The notes: generated by a model not told the origin, from the sequence alone. A stretch of 64,000 nt of DNA from Limnohabitans lacus (GCF_030053395.1 NZ_JASGBH010000012.1:1-64000), one strand, 5' to 3'; shown: positions 23,844-33,288, counted from the first letter of the stretch. Translations and numbers: made by a program.

Positions 23844-24773
23844 ATGCGCGCGCCACTGCAGTTTGTGCTGGACTTTTTCACCGGAGGCGATCCGGTGCTG
23901 CCTGCGCCGCACAAAGCGGCACCCACCGACCTTGCCGGTGCTGTGGCCAACCTGCCGCCATCGGCCGAGCCCCGGGCCGCACCCCAAGCCAAACCCCCAT
24001 CTGATTTGACGCCGCCGCAGGCTTTGCCCGAGCCCTCGGGCTTTAGCCACCCCGCCGCCAACCGCCATGCCGTCTTGCATGGCATGACCGTGTCGTTTTT
24101 GTTCGAGCGCTCGCGCCGCCGCACCATCGGCTTCATGGTCGGTGCCGAAGGGCTGGTGGTGCGTGCGCCCAGCTGGGTCACTTTGCGCGAGGTGGACGCG
24201 GCCGTGCAAGAAAAAGGCGCCTGGATCGTCGCCAAGCTGCAGCAAACCCGGCAGCGCCAGACCGAGCAATTTCAGCAAGCCATCGAATGGACACATGGGG
24301 CGCACGTGCCCTTTTTGGGCGGCACGGTGCAGCTGTGCGTGCTCGAGCGCGGCACCCCGCAAGCCGCAGCCGCAGACGTGCAGCGTTTGCCTGTGAGTGT
24401 GCCGCCTGGCGCTTCGGCCACGCAGGTGCGCGAGGTGGCCGAGGCCTGGCTCAAAAAGCAAGCCCGCACCTTGTTTGAGCAGCGTTTGCAGCACTTCGCG
24501 CCCTTGCTGGGGGTGCAGTGGCGCAAGCTCAGTCTGTCGAGCGCCAGCACCCGCTGGGGCAGCGCACGCAGCGACGGGCACATTCGCCTGAACTGGCGGC
24601 TCATCCATCTGCCGGTCAGCCAGATCGATTACGTGGTGGTGCACGAGCTGGCCCACCTGCGCGAGATGAACCACAGCCCCCGCTTTTGGGAGACGGTGGG
24701 CGAAGTGATGCCCGACTACGCGCAGCGGCGCAAGGCCCTCAAAGAATCCCCGGTGGGGCTGGCTCAGGACTGA
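23844..24773 (+). CDS. YgjP/SprT-like zinc metallopeptidase
   Basis: 309 residues. The C-terminal half is the YgjP-type domain: RWGSARSDGHIRLNWRLIHLP, then VVVHELAHLREMNHSPRFWE with HELAH and the third His ligand (~res 267-282). The first ~75 residues are an Ala/Pro-rich extension without family resemblance. Function of the family is poorly known; presumed cytoplasmic protease. Its last 10 bases overlap the convergent metallo-hydrolase gene. Confidence 0.88.
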   Translation: MRAPLQFVLDFFTGGDPVLPAPHKAAPTDLAGAVANLPPSAEPRAAPQAKPPSDLTPPQALPEPSGFSHPAANRHAVLHGMTVSFLFERSRRRTIGFMVGAEGLVVRAPSWVTLREVDAAVQEKGAWIVAKLQQTRQRQTEQFQQAIEWTHGAHVPFLGGTVQLCVLERGTPQAAAADVQRLPVSVPPGASATQVREVAEAWLKKQARTLFEQRLQHFAPLLGVQWRKLSLSSASTRWGSARSDGHIRLNWRLIHLPVSQIDYVVVHELAHLREMNHSPRFWETVGEVMPDYAQRRKALKESPVGLAQD

Positions 24774-25852
24774 GCAGTTTTGAAGCGGTAAACGCCGTCG
24801 GCTTGCAGCTCGCGTTGCAATTGCCCACTCAGCCACAGCATGTGCAGGTGCGCCACCGACTCGCCCATGGCAAAGGTCATTTGGTGCACATTCAATGGGC
24901 GCTTGAACAGCACGGGCAACGCGTCGTGGGCCGACAAGGCTTGCGCGGTGCAGGCCTGCAGCAGCTCGCTCAGGCGTTCGTCGTGGTGAGCACGCAGCTG
25001 CGCAATGCGCAGCGCCGCACCCCTGAAAGGTCGGCCATGCGAAGGCAGCACCAAGGTGCTGTCGGGCAGGTCCTGCATTTTTGTCAGCGAGTCCAAAAAC
25101 AACTGCAAGGCATTGCCCTGCGGCTCTTGCGCGTACACGCTCACATTGGTCGAGATCGAGGGCAGCAACATGTCGCCACTGATCAAGATGCCTCGCTCGG
25201 CGCAGTGCAAAGCCATGTGCTCGGGCGAGTGGCCAAAGCCACTGATGCAGCGCCAGTCCTGGCCGCGAATGCGCACCGTGTGGTCCGCCATCAAGCGCAC
25301 ATAAGCGGCTGGCACCTGCGGCACCATGCTGGGGTAATAGCCCACGCGGGCCTTGATCTGGGCCAGGTCATCGGTTTTGTTCCAGCCGTGGGCGGCATAG
25401 AACTTCACGGTCGGCTCGCCCCCGAAATTGGACACGCCCGACTGCGCCATCACCGCCGATTGGTATTCGCTGGTGCTCATCCACAAGGGGGCTTGCCAGC
25501 GCTCACACAGCCAGTGGGCCAGGCCCATGTGGTCGGGGTGCATGTGGGTCGCGATCACGCGCAAGATGGGCAAGCCTTGCAAGTGCGTGGCTTCGATGTT
25601 CAGCCAGGCCTCGCGCGTGGCGGGGTTGTCGATGCCGCAATCCACCACGGTCCAGCCTTCTTGCTCGGCGCCGGCCTGACTGGGGTGCGGCAAGCGGTCA
25701 CGCAGCAGCCACAGGTTGATGTGGTCCAGCGCAAAGGGCAGGCCCATGCGCAGCCACAGCACGCCCGGGGCGACCTCGATCACGCTGCCAGTCTCGGGCA
25801 GCTGGTCGCCAAACGGGTAGTCCAGCGTGGAAGAGGGGGCGGAGTTGGACAT
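24764..25852 (-). CDS. Metallo-beta-lactamase-fold hydrolase (acyl-CoA-linked context)
   Basis: 362 residues from ATG 25852; in-frame codons further upstream overlap the LiuR operator. Metal motif IATHMHPDHMGLAHW (HxHxDH, ~res 99-113), GFGHSPEHMALH, ISGDMLLPSI and PSHGRPF follow in order. A ~90-residue helical C-terminus with a winged-helix look (LHMLWLSGQLQREL) is the LACTB2/BLACT-like arrangement. It is divergent from the LiuR gene across a LiuR-type palindrome, so it is probably controlled with the branched-chain acyl-CoA genes; thioester hydrolysis is plausible. Confidence 0.85.
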   Translation of the reverse strand: MSNSAPSSTLDYPFGDQLPETGSVIEVAPGVLWLRMGLPFALDHINLWLLRDRLPHPSQAGAEQEGWTVVDCGIDNPATREAWLNIEATHLQGLPILRVIATHMHPDHMGLAHWLCERWQAPLWMSTSEYQSAVMAQSGVSNFGGEPTVKFYAAHGWNKTDDLAQIKARVGYYPSMVPQVPAAYVRLMADHTVRIRGQDWRCISGFGHSPEHMALHCAERGILISGDMLLPSISTNVSVYAQEPQGNALQLFLDSLTKMQDLPDSTLVLPSHGRPFRGAALRIAQLRAHHDERLSELLQACTAQALSAHDALPVLFKRPLNVHQMTFAMGESVAHLHMLWLSGQLQRELQADGVYRFKTAQS

Positions 25853-25884
25853 GCAGGCAGTGGTTTGGGTTAGCATTCGCTCAA

Positions 25885-25905
25885 TTGACGTTACGTTAAC
25901 GTCAA
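25885..25905. promoter_or_regulatory. LiuR-type operator 1
   Basis: TTGACGTTA-CGT-TAACGTCAA: nine-base perfect arms around CGT, between the divergent metallo-hydrolase and LiuR genes. It is nearly the same as operator 2 at 26388-26411, and both match the MerR-family LiuR sites known upstream of leucine/isovalerate genes in proteobacteria. Confidence 0.8.
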
Positions 25906-25975
25906 ACGTGAAAAGCATTCTAGGTGGGCGCCCCTTCGCGGACCTGTCCCCAGTGCGCAAAGTCGGAGTACCCCC

Positions 25976-26380
25976 ATGGCCAGCACCTACACGATCAGCG
26001 ACCTCGCTCAGGAATTTGACCTGACCACGCGGGCGATCCGTTTTTACGAAGACATGGGTTTGCTCGAGCCTGAGCGCTCCGGGCCGGGGGGGCGCAACCG
26101 GGTGTATTCGTCACGTGACCGCACGCGCCTCAAACTCACGTTGCGGGCCAAGCGCCTGGGCCTGTCGCTCACCGAGGCCAAAGACCTGATCGACATGTAC
26201 GACAGCCCGCGCGACACCGTGCCGCAGCTGAAAAAGTTTTTGGTCGTGCTGGCCGAACACCGCCAGCAACTCGAATCGCAGCTGGCCGATCTGGAGGCCA
26301 CGCTGGACGAGGTGAAAACCCACGAAAAAGAAACCAAAACCCTGCTGACCAAGGCCTCCAAAATGGCCTCGGGCGGGTAA
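25976..26380 (+). CDS. liuR: MerR-family regulator of branched-chain acyl-CoA catabolism
   Basis: 134 residues. N-terminal winged HTH: TYTISDLAQEFDLTTRAIRFYEDMGLL (~res 4-30) with RVYSSRDRTRLKLTLRAKRLG (~res 42-62), then a dimerising coiled coil to the end. No metal-binding cysteines, as in LiuR. Flanked by two copies of the TTGACGTTnACG palindrome, one on each side, implying autoregulation and control of the downstream thioesterase and isovaleryl-CoA dehydrogenase and of the divergent hydrolase. Confidence 0.88.
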   Translation: MASTYTISDLAQEFDLTTRAIRFYEDMGLLEPERSGPGGRNRVYSSRDRTRLKLTLRAKRLGLSLTEAKDLIDMYDSPRDTVPQLKKFLVVLAEHRQQLESQLADLEATLDEVKTHEKETKTLLTKASKMASGG

Positions 26381-26387
26381 AACCCTG

Positions 26388-26411
26388 ATTGACGTTTACG
26401 TAAACGTCAAT
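26388..26411. promoter_or_regulatory. LiuR-type operator 2
   Basis: A perfect 24-base palindrome with arms ATTGACGTTTAC/GTAAACGTCAAT, starting 8 bases after the liuR stop and 39 bases before the thioesterase start. It is positioned as the operator-promoter of the thioesterase/isovaleryl-CoA dehydrogenase unit. Confidence 0.85.
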
Positions 26412-26449
26412 TACAGTCAGGGCTTCTGAAGTTTCACCATCCCACAGCT

Positions 26450-26884
26450 GTGACCCCTCCTGTTTCTGCCCGCGAACGCGTTGCCCGCAGCCTGGCCCGC
26501 CAAGGCCTGATGCAACATTTGGGCGTGCGCTTGTTGTCCGCCAGCGAAGGCCATGTCGAGTTGGCCATCCCCTACAGCGACAAGACCACGCAGCAGCAAG
26601 GCGGCTTTCACGGTGGCGCCATCGGCGCACTGGCCGACATCGCCGGTGGCTATGCGGCTTTGACGGTCATGCCCGAAGGCATGGAAGTCGTGACGGTGGA
26701 ATACAAGATCAATTTTCTGGCCAGCCACCAAGGCGGCGAAATCCGCGCCATCGGCAAGGTGATCAAGGCCGGCCGCCGCGTGGTGGTCACCTCTGCCGAG
26801 GTCGTGCACATCGATGCCGACGGCAAAAGCTCACCATGCGCGGTGATGCAACAAACACTGGCCCCCGTGCCGCAAACCTATTGA
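26450..26884 (+). CDS. Hotdog-fold thioesterase (PaaI-like)
   Basis: 144 residues starting at GTG 26450. The PaaI/YigI-type signature is [25 protein letters not shown] (~res 45-69, with catalytic acid GGAIGALAD) and [22 protein letters not shown]. It hydrolyses acyl-CoA thioesters in the cytoplasm. Directly downstream of the LiuR operator and 19 bases upstream of isovaleryl-CoA dehydrogenase, so it may clear stalled branched-chain acyl-CoAs. Confidence 0.88.
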   Translation: MTPPVSARERVARSLARQGLMQHLGVRLLSASEGHVELAIPYSDKTTQQQGGFHGGAIGALADIAGGYAALTVMPEGMEVVTVEYKINFLASHQGGEIRAIGKVIKAGRRVVVTSAEVVHIDADGKSSPCAVMQQTLAPVPQTY

Positions 26885-26903
26885 GAACCTCTGGAGACTC
26901 CCC

Positions 26904-28085
26904 ATGAACAACCTGCCCGGCCTGAATTTCCAACTCGGTGAAGACATCGACGCCCTGCGCGACGCGGTGCGTGACTTCGCCCAAGCCGAAATCGCCCCCC
27001 GCGCCGCCGAGATCGACCGCAACGACCAGTTCCCCATGGACCTGTGGCGCAAGATGGGCGATCTGGGCGTGCTGGGCATCACCGTGGGCGAGGAATACGG
27101 CGGCGCCAACATGGGTTACTTGGCCCACATGGTGGCCATGGAAGAAATCTCGCGTGCCAGCGCTTCGGTGGGCCTGTCTTATGGCGCCCACTCCAACCTG
27201 TGCGTCAACCAGATCAAGCGCAATGGCAATGAAGCCCAGCGCGCCAAATACCTGCCCAAGCTGATCAGTGGCGAGCACGTCGGCGCCCTGGCCATGTCCG
27301 AACCCGGTGCAGGCTCGGACGTGTTGAGCATGAAGCTCAAGGCCGAGGACAAAGGCGGCTACTACCTGCTCAACGGCAACAAGATGTGGATCACCAACGG
27401 CCCCGACGCCGACACGCTGGTGGTTTATGCCAAGAGCGAGCCCGAGCTGGGCGCCCGTGGCGTGACGGCCTTTTTGATCGAAAAGGGCATGAAGGGCTTT
27501 TCCATCGCGCAAAAGCTCGACAAGCTGGGCATGCGTGGCAGCCACACTGGCGAGCTGGTGTTCGAGAACGTGGAAGTGCCGGCCGAAAACATCTTGGGCG
27601 GCCTCAACAACGGCGCCAAGGTGCTGATGAGCGGCCTGGACTACGAACGCGCCGTGCTGACCGGTGGCCCGCTGGGCATCATGCAGGCGGTCATGGACAA
27701 CGTGATCCCCTACATCCACGACCGCAAGCAGTTTGGCCAGAGCATTGGCGAGTTCCAGCTGATCCAGGGCAAAGTGGCCGACATGTACACCGTGTTGCAA
27801 GCCGGTCGCAGTTTTGCCTACACCGTGGCCAAGAACCTGGACCTGCTGGGCGCCGAGCATGTGCGCCAAGTGCGCAAGGACTGCGCTTCTGTGATTTTGT
27901 GGACCGCCGAAAAAGCCACCTGGATGGCGGGCGAAGGCGTGCAGATTTTTGGCGGCAACGGCTACATCAACGAATACCCGCTGGGCCGCTTGTGGCGCGA
28001 TGCCAAGTTGTACGAAATCGGCGCGGGCACCTCCGAGATTCGCCGCATGTTGATCGGCCGCGAGTTGTTCGCCGAGACTTGCTGA
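26904..28085 (+). CDS. liuA: Isovaleryl-CoA dehydrogenase
   Basis: 393 residues. FAD enzyme oxidising isovaleryl-CoA to 3-methylcrotonyl-CoA in leucine breakdown. Acyl-CoA dehydrogenase signatures [14 protein letters not shown] and [35 protein letters not shown] are present. Two points specify isovaleryl-CoA dehydrogenase: the catalytic Glu sits in the [20 protein letters not shown] block (~res 248), and the position of the usual catalytic Glu near the C-terminus is Gly (IGAGTSE). Under the LiuR operator at 26388. Confidence 0.95.
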   Translation: MNNLPGLNFQLGEDIDALRDAVRDFAQAEIAPRAAEIDRNDQFPMDLWRKMGDLGVLGITVGEEYGGANMGYLAHMVAMEEISRASASVGLSYGAHSNLCVNQIKRNGNEAQRAKYLPKLISGEHVGALAMSEPGAGSDVLSMKLKAEDKGGYYLLNGNKMWITNGPDADTLVVYAKSEPELGARGVTAFLIEKGMKGFSIAQKLDKLGMRGSHTGELVFENVEVPAENILGGLNNGAKVLMSGLDYERAVLTGGPLGIMQAVMDNVIPYIHDRKQFGQSIGEFQLIQGKVADMYTVLQAGRSFAYTVAKNLDLLGAEHVRQVRKDCASVILWTAEKATWMAGEGVQIFGGNGYINEYPLGRLWRDAKLYEIGAGTSEIRRMLIGRELFAETC

Positions 28086-28131
28086 AATCCGCTGGTAACC
28101 CACGTCTTTGCTGCACTGCGACAATCGACGC

Positions 28132-28800
28132 ATGAGCGAATCACTACAGCACCTTTTTGACAACAACCGCGCTTGGGCGCAAAGCATGGTCCGGCAGGAC
28201 CCTGCTTACTTTTCGCGCCTGGCCAGCCAGCAAAACCCCAAGTACTTGTGGATCGGCTGTTCTGACAGCCGCGTGCCCGCCAACCAGATCACCGGCTTGG
28301 ACCCGGGCGAAGTGTTTGTGCACCGCAACGTGGCCAACCTGGTGGTGCATTCCGATCTGAACGCCTTGTCGGTCATTCAGTACGCGGTCGATGCCCTCAA
28401 GGTCGAGCACATCATGGTGGTGGGCCATTACGGCTGCGGTGGTGTGTTGGCCGCCGCACGCGGCATGCGCGTGGGCCTGGCCGACAATTGGCTGCGCCAT
28501 GTGCAAGACGTGCATTTGCGCCATCGCCAGCGCCTGAACCATCTCGCGCAAGCCGAACTGGAAACCGCCCTGTGCGAGATGAACGTCATCGAGCAAGTGG
28601 GCAACGTCGCGCTGTCCAACGTCATGCAAGACGCCTGGAGCCGGGGCCAAAAGGTCACCGTGCACGGCTGGATTTATGGCCTGGACAACGGCCTGGTCAA
28701 AGACCTCGGTGTGAGCATGAGCCACGCCGGTGAAGTGGTCGATGTGTTCCGCAACGCTTTCAAACGCTACCCCCGTGGTGGCATGCTGCCTGCCGCGTGA
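28132..28800 (+). CDS. can: Beta-class carbonic anhydrase
   Basis: 222 residues from ATG 28132. Zinc ligands are Cys in IGCSDSR (~res 42), His and Cys in GHYGCGG (~res 98-101); the Asp-Arg dyad is in CSDSR. Interconverts CO2 and bicarbonate, supplying bicarbonate for biotin-dependent carboxylases such as the 3-methylcrotonyl-CoA carboxylase encoded at 45886-50470. Follows liuA by 46 bases. Confidence 0.95.
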   Translation: MSESLQHLFDNNRAWAQSMVRQDPAYFSRLASQQNPKYLWIGCSDSRVPANQITGLDPGEVFVHRNVANLVVHSDLNALSVIQYAVDALKVEHIMVVGHYGCGGVLAAARGMRVGLADNWLRHVQDVHLRHRQRLNHLAQAELETALCEMNVIEQVGNVALSNVMQDAWSRGQKVTVHGWIYGLDNGLVKDLGVSMSHAGEVVDVFRNAFKRYPRGGMLPAA

Positions 28801-28844
28801 CCCTGTCGGGTGGCGTGGTGATTTTTTACTGATTGGAGAAAACC

Positions 28845-30026
28845 ATGTCCGACCCCATCGTCATCGTCAGCGCTGCCCGCACCCCCATGGGCAGCTTTCA
28901 AAGCGACTTCGCCAGCCTGTCTGCACACGACCTGGGTGGCGCCGCCATCAAGGCCGCAGTTGACCGTGCAGGCATCAGCCCAGAACTGGTCACCGAAGTG
29001 CTGTTTGGCAACTGCCTGATGGCCGGTCAAGGCCAAGCGCCTGCTCGCCAAGCGGCATTCAAAGGCGGCTTGCCCAAGAGCGCGGGTGCGGTGACCTTGT
29101 CCAAGATGTGCGGCTCGGGCATGCGTGCCGCGATGTTCGCGCACGACATGTTGGTGGCTGGCACGCACGACGTGCTGGTGGCCGGTGGCATGGAGAGCAT
29201 GACCAACGCGCCTTACCTCATGCTCAAGGGCCGCAGCGGCTACCGCATGGGCCACGACCGCATCTTTGACCACATGATGCTCGACGGCCTGGAAGACGCT
29301 TACGAACCCGGCCGCAGCATGGGCACCTTTGGCGAAGACTGCGCGGCCAAATACAGCTTCACCCGCGCTGAGCAAGACCACTTTGCCACCACCAGCGTGC
29401 AGCGCGCGAAGGCCGCCACCGAGTCGGGCGCCTTTGCCGCCGAGATCACCCCCGTTGCGGTGAAAGACCGCAGCGGCGAGCGCGTGGTGTCCATCGACGA
29501 AGGTCCCGGCAAAGTCAAGCTCGACAAAATCACATCGCTCAAGCCCGCCTTCAAGAAAGACGGCACCATCACCGCCGCCAGCAGCTCGTCCATCAACGAT
29601 GGCGCAGCAGCCTTGGTCATGATGCGTGAGAGCACCGCCGCCAAGTTGGGCTGCAAGCCTCTGGCCCGCATCGTGAGCCACGCCACCCACGCGCAAGAGC
29701 CCGAGTGGTTTGCCACCGCCCCCGTGGGCGCGACGCAAAAAGCCTTGGCCAAAGCCGGCTGGAAAGTTGAAGACGTTGATCTGTGGGAAGTCAACGAAGC
29801 CTTTGCCGTGGTGCCCATGGCGCTCATGAAAGAGCTGAACGTGCCGCACGACAAGGTCAACGTGAACGGCGGCGCTTGCGCATTGGGTCACCCCATCGGC
29901 GCATCGGGCGCCCGCATCATGGTCACCCTGATCCATGCGCTCAAAGCCCGTGGCCTCAAGAAGGGCTTGGCCACGCTGTGCATCGGCGGCGGCGAAGGCA
30001 CGGCGGTGGCGCTGGAATTGGTTTGA
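28845..30026 (+). CDS. Acetyl-CoA C-acetyltransferase (thiolase)
   Basis: 393 residues from ATG 28845 with TTGGAGAAAA just upstream. Active-site nucleophile Cys in LSKMCGSGMRA (~res 89), His in GGACALGHPIGASGAR (~res 348) and second Cys in LCIGGGEGTA (~res 378). Condenses or cleaves acetoacetyl-CoA; in this neighbourhood it probably handles the acetoacetate produced by HMG-CoA lyase. Biosynthetic versus degradative role cannot be decided. Ends just before a REP-like hairpin. Confidence 0.93.
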   Translation: MSDPIVIVSAARTPMGSFQSDFASLSAHDLGGAAIKAAVDRAGISPELVTEVLFGNCLMAGQGQAPARQAAFKGGLPKSAGAVTLSKMCGSGMRAAMFAHDMLVAGTHDVLVAGGMESMTNAPYLMLKGRSGYRMGHDRIFDHMMLDGLEDAYEPGRSMGTFGEDCAAKYSFTRAEQDHFATTSVQRAKAATESGAFAAEITPVAVKDRSGERVVSIDEGPGKVKLDKITSLKPAFKKDGTITAASSSSINDGAAALVMMRESTAAKLGCKPLARIVSHATHAQEPEWFATAPVGATQKALAKAGWKVEDVDLWEVNEAFAVVPMALMKELNVPHDKVNVNGGACALGHPIGASGARIMVTLIHALKARGLKKGLATLCIGGGEGTAVALELV

Positions 30027-30034
30027 TGGTTTTC

Positions 30035-30106
30035 TTGTAGGAGTCTGCCCTGCAGGCGATGGGTGGTTTATCCGATACCCATCGCCTGCAGGGCTGGCTC
30101 CTACAA
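30035..30106. repeat. REP-like hairpin A
   Basis: Thirty-base arms starting TTGTAGGAGTCTGCCCTGCA and ending ...CTCCTACAA, 28 of 30 positions paired, 12-base loop. It fills the gap between the thiolase and the short-chain dehydrogenase and may end transcription of the former. Same family as the hairpins at 48299, 50488 and 63635. Confidence 0.85.
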
Positions 30107-30118
30107 AAACAAGCCAAC

Positions 30119-30796
30119 ATGAACACCGTCCTCCTCATCGGCGCCTCACGCGGCATCGGCCACGAACTGGCCCGTCAGTACCTTGCAGACGGCTGGCGCG
30201 TGATCGCCACGGCCCGCTCTGACGAAGGGCTTTCGAGCCTCAAGGCGCTCGGCGCGCAAACCCTGCGTCTCGATGTGGCCAACCCGGCCAGCAACTCGGG
30301 CCTGTCTTGGCAACTCGACGGTGAAAAAATCGACCTGGCCATCTACGTCGCGGGCGCGATGGACCGCGCCAGTGCCAGCACGCCGCCCACCCGCGACAGC
30401 TTTGATGCCGTGATGCACACCAATGTGATGGGTGCGATGCAGGTCATCCCCCAGATCGTGCCCATGGTGCAAGAGGCGCAAGGCGTGATCGCCTGCATCA
30501 GCTCCATCATGGGCAGCATGCAAGAGACCACCAGCGGCCATGCTGCGCTTTACCGCGTGAGCAAGGCCGCGCTCAACATGGTGGTGCGTTGCACGCAGGC
30601 CGAGCAGCCGGGCATCACCGTGTTGGCCATCCACCCCGGCTGGGTGCAGACCGACATGGGCGGTGCACAAGCGCCCCTCACGCCTGAGCAAAGCGCGAGC
30701 AGCTTGCGGCAGACCTTGAACCATATTCTTGAACAACGCGACCCGAAACACCGAGGCGCATTTTTGAACCACCACGGCCAGCCGCTGCCGTGGTGA
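30119..30796 (+). CDS. Short-chain dehydrogenase/reductase
   Basis: 225 residues from ATG 30119. NAD(P) motif LIGASRGIGHELARQY (~res 5-20), a catalytic Ser in ACISSIMGSM and YRVSK (Tyr-x-x-x-Lys, ~res 145-149), then HPGWVQTDMGG. Closest in layout to the CsgA/YciK-like small SDRs that lack a clear substrate. Its start follows the REP-like hairpin by 12 bases, without a good ribosome site. Confidence 0.88.
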   Translation: MNTVLLIGASRGIGHELARQYLADGWRVIATARSDEGLSSLKALGAQTLRLDVANPASNSGLSWQLDGEKIDLAIYVAGAMDRASASTPPTRDSFDAVMHTNVMGAMQVIPQIVPMVQEAQGVIACISSIMGSMQETTSGHAALYRVSKAALNMVVRCTQAEQPGITVLAIHPGWVQTDMGGAQAPLTPEQSASSLRQTLNHILEQRDPKHRGAFLNHHGQPLPW

Positions 30797-30816
30797 GCCG
30801 ATAAAGAAAGACCGAC

Positions 30817-31944
30817 ATGCTGTTGACCTCCGACCAGGAAATGATCCGCGACGCCGTGCGCGACTTTGCACAACGCGAGCTGTGGCCCCATGCCGCCGAG
30901 TGGGATAAAAAACACCACTTCCCCAAAGACGTGCACAAGGGTCTGGCCGAATTGGGCGCTTATGGCATCTGCGTGCCCGAAGAGCTGGGCGGCGCAGGTC
31001 TTGACTATGTGACGCTGGCGCTGGTGCTCGAAGAGATCGCGGCCGGTGACGGCGGCACCAGCACCGTCATCAGTGTGACCAATTGTCCCGTGAACGCCAT
31101 CTTGATGAAGTTTGGCAACGCGCAGCAAAAGAAGCAGTGGCTCGAACCTCTGGCGCGCGGCGACATGCTGGGCGCGTTTTGCCTGACCGAGCCGCATGTG
31201 GGCAGCGATGCGTCGTCTTTGCGCACGACGGCGGTGAAAGACGGCGACAGCTACGTCATCAATGGCGTCAAGCAGTTCATCACCAGTGGCAAGAATGGTG
31301 ATGTGGCCATCGTCATCGCCGTCACCGACAAGGGCGCAGGCAAAAAAGGCATGAGCGCCTTTCTGGTGCCCACCAATGCCCCAGGCTATGTGGTGGCGCG
31401 TCTGGAAGACAAGCTCGGCCAACACAGCAGCGACACCGCACAGATCAACTTTGACAACTGCCGCATCCCGGCTGAAAACCTGATTGGCAAAGAAGGCGAA
31501 GGCTATGGCATTGCCCTGGGCGGCTTGGAAGGCGGGCGCATCGGCATCGCCGCGCAAAGCCTGGGCATGGCCCGCAGCGCACTTGATGTGGCGATTGACT
31601 ACGCCAAGCAGCGCGAGAGCTTCGGCACCGCCATCTTCAACCACCAGGCCGTGGGTTTTCGCTTGGCCGACTGCGCCACGCAACTCGAAGCCGCACGCCA
31701 GCTGATCTGGCATGCGGCCAGCCTGCGTGACGCGGGCCGTCCTTGCCTGAAAGAAGCCGCCATGGCCAAACTGTTCGCCAGCGAAGTGGCCGAAAAGGTT
31801 TGCTCCGCTGCCATCCAGACCCTGGGCGGCTACGGTTATGTGAGCGACTTCCCGGTCGAGCGCATCTACCGCGACGTGCGCGTGTGCCAGATCTACGAAG
31901 GCACCAGCGACGTGCAAAAAATCATCATCCAGCGCGCGCTGTAA
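30817..31944 (+). CDS. Acyl-CoA dehydrogenase (short/branched-chain type)
   Basis: 375 residues. FAD-dependent. Signatures AFCLTEPHVGSDASSL (~res 124-139) and TLGGYGYVSDFPVERIYRDVRVCQIYEGTSDVQ, with the catalytic Glu in YEGTSD (~res 361). That placement differs from the isovaleryl-CoA dehydrogenase at 26904 and fits short/branched-chain or glutaryl-like substrates. Starts 20 bases after the SDR gene; a rhodanese gene follows after 12 bases, so the three are likely one operon. Confidence 0.92.
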   Translation: MLLTSDQEMIRDAVRDFAQRELWPHAAEWDKKHHFPKDVHKGLAELGAYGICVPEELGGAGLDYVTLALVLEEIAAGDGGTSTVISVTNCPVNAILMKFGNAQQKKQWLEPLARGDMLGAFCLTEPHVGSDASSLRTTAVKDGDSYVINGVKQFITSGKNGDVAIVIAVTDKGAGKKGMSAFLVPTNAPGYVVARLEDKLGQHSSDTAQINFDNCRIPAENLIGKEGEGYGIALGGLEGGRIGIAAQSLGMARSALDVAIDYAKQRESFGTAIFNHQAVGFRLADCATQLEAARQLIWHAASLRDAGRPCLKEAAMAKLFASEVAEKVCSAAIQTLGGYGYVSDFPVERIYRDVRVCQIYEGTSDVQKIIIQRAL

Positions 31945-31956
31945 GAGGAGCCCAGC

Positions 31957-32388
31957 ATGCCCATCACCAAAGGTTTTCAGGCGCTTGTGAACGAGGCCAT
32001 GGCCCAGGTCACGACCTACAGCGTGGACCAAGTCCGTGCCCGCTTGGCCGAGCCGAATGTGCAGATCGTGGACATCCGCGATGTGCGCGAATTGGAGCGC
32101 GAAGGCACAGTGCCCGGCGCCTTGCTCGCGCCGCGCGGCATGCTCGAATTCTGGGTGGACCCGGCGTCTCCGTACTTCAAGCCGGTGTTTGCCGACGAAA
32201 GCAAAGAGTTCATCTTGTTTTGCGGCGCGGGCTGGCGCAGTGCGCTGGCCACCCAAACCTTGCAAGACATGGGCATGACCAATGTCGCCCACATCGACGG
32301 CGGTTACGCCGCCTGGAAAAAAGCCCACGCGCCGATGGTCACGCTCGAGCAGCACAAGGCCGAGAGCGCTTCGCGCAAAGGCGCTTGA
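31957..32388 (+). CDS. Rhodanese-domain protein
   Basis: 143 residues, one rhodanese domain. DIRDVRELEREGTVPGALLAPRG (~res 36-58) and the active-site loop LFCGAGWRSALA with catalytic Cys (~res 88) are typical; final DGGYAAWKKAHAPM. Transfers sulfur from a donor to an acceptor in the cytoplasm; the acceptor is unknown. Confidence 0.9.
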   Translation: MPITKGFQALVNEAMAQVTTYSVDQVRARLAEPNVQIVDIRDVRELEREGTVPGALLAPRGMLEFWVDPASPYFKPVFADESKEFILFCGAGWRSALATQTLQDMGMTNVAHIDGGYAAWKKAHAPMVTLEQHKAESASRKGA

Positions 32389-32400
32389 TGTCTGATCCCC

Positions 32401-32470
32401 GTAGGTCGGCGGCTTCAGCCCCGACAAGCTGAACCACCCAAATTCGTCGGGTCTGAAGCCGCCGACCTAC
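32401..32470. repeat. Hairpin repeat E (second type)
   Basis: Arms GTAGGTCGGCGGCTTCAGCC(CCGAC) at 32401-32425 and the complement at 32446-32470, 24 of 25 paired. Sequence unrelated to the TGTAGGAGC hairpins. Between the rhodanese and YchJ-like genes; may act as a terminator. Confidence 0.8.
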
Positions 32471-32503
32471 AGCTCAGCCTGAAATTAACGACGAATCCAG
32501 CCC

Positions 32504-32896
32504 ATGAATTTGACACCCTGTCCCTGTGGTCGCACGAACCCCAAAGGCCAAGTACTGAGCTTGGAGGCTTGCTGCGGCCCCTACCACGCAGGCCAAGCCG
32601 CGCCCGATGCCGAAAGCCTGATGCGCTCACGCTACAGCGCCTTTGTGCGAGGCGATGTGCCGTATCTGCTGGCCACTTGGCACGGCAGCCAGCGGCCCGC
32701 CACGCTCGAACTGGAAGCGGGTGCGAAATGGCTGGGTCTTGAGATCAAACAACACCGCATCACAGGTGAGCACACCGCTGAGGTGGAATTCGTCGCCCGC
32801 TTTCGTGTGGGCGGCAAGGCCATCCGTCAGCACGAGCGCAGCCGCTTCGTGCGGGAAGAGGGCCGCTGGTATTACGTCGATGGCGACGTGCTCTGA
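32504..32896 (+). CDS. ychJ: YchJ-like SEC-C/NTF2-fold protein
   Basis: 130 residues. N-terminal zinc motif [24 protein letters not shown] (CxC..CC) followed by [22 protein letters not shown] and a C-terminal NTF2-like sheet ending [17 protein letters not shown]0225 family, function unknown. Its 3' end overlaps the convergent VOC gene by 25 bases. Confidence 0.88.
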   Translation: MNLTPCPCGRTNPKGQVLSLEACCGPYHAGQAAPDAESLMRSRYSAFVRGDVPYLLATWHGSQRPATLELEAGAKWLGLEIKQHRITGEHTAEVEFVARFRVGGKAIRQHERSRFVREEGRWYYVDGDVL

Positions 32897-33288
32897 GCGG
32901 GCACTTCGTACAGCTCCAGCGGCAGCCCGTCTGGGTCTGCAAAAAACACAAAGCGCTGGCCGGTGTATTCGTCGGTGCGAATGGTTTCAACGGCGATACC
33001 ATGTGATGCCAGATGCGCCTGCCATGCGTCCACATCGTTGACCGCAAACGCCAAATGCCGCAGGCCCTGTGCTTCGGGGTAGCTGGGCCTGGCTGGCGCG
33101 CCTTTGAAAGAGAACAATTCCACCTGTCCACCATCGGGAAGCGCCAGGTCCAGCTTCCAGGAGTCTCGTGCCTGGCGGTAGTTCTCCGCCAGCATCTTCA
33201 GACCCAACACCTCGGTGTAAAAGCGCTTGGAGCGCGCATAGTCCGAGCAAATGATGGCGGCGTGGTGGATGCGAAGCAGAGGCGTCAT
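32872..33288 (-). CDS. VOC-family protein (YaeR/GloA2-like)
   Basis: 138 residues, two beta-alpha-beta-beta-beta modules. Metal ligands as in the glyoxalase fold: His in RIHHAAII, Glu in QVELFSF, His in LRHLAFAV and Glu in PLELYEV. Groups with the small YaeR-like glyoxalases of uncertain substrate. Convergent overlap with the ychJ-like gene. Confidence 0.85.
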   Translation of the reverse strand: MTPLLRIHHAAIICSDYARSKRFYTEVLGLKMLAENYRQARDSWKLDLALPDGGQVELFSFKGAPARPSYPEAQGLRHLAFAVNDVDAWQAHLASHGIAVETIRTDEYTGQRFVFFADPDGLPLELYEVPAQSTSPST

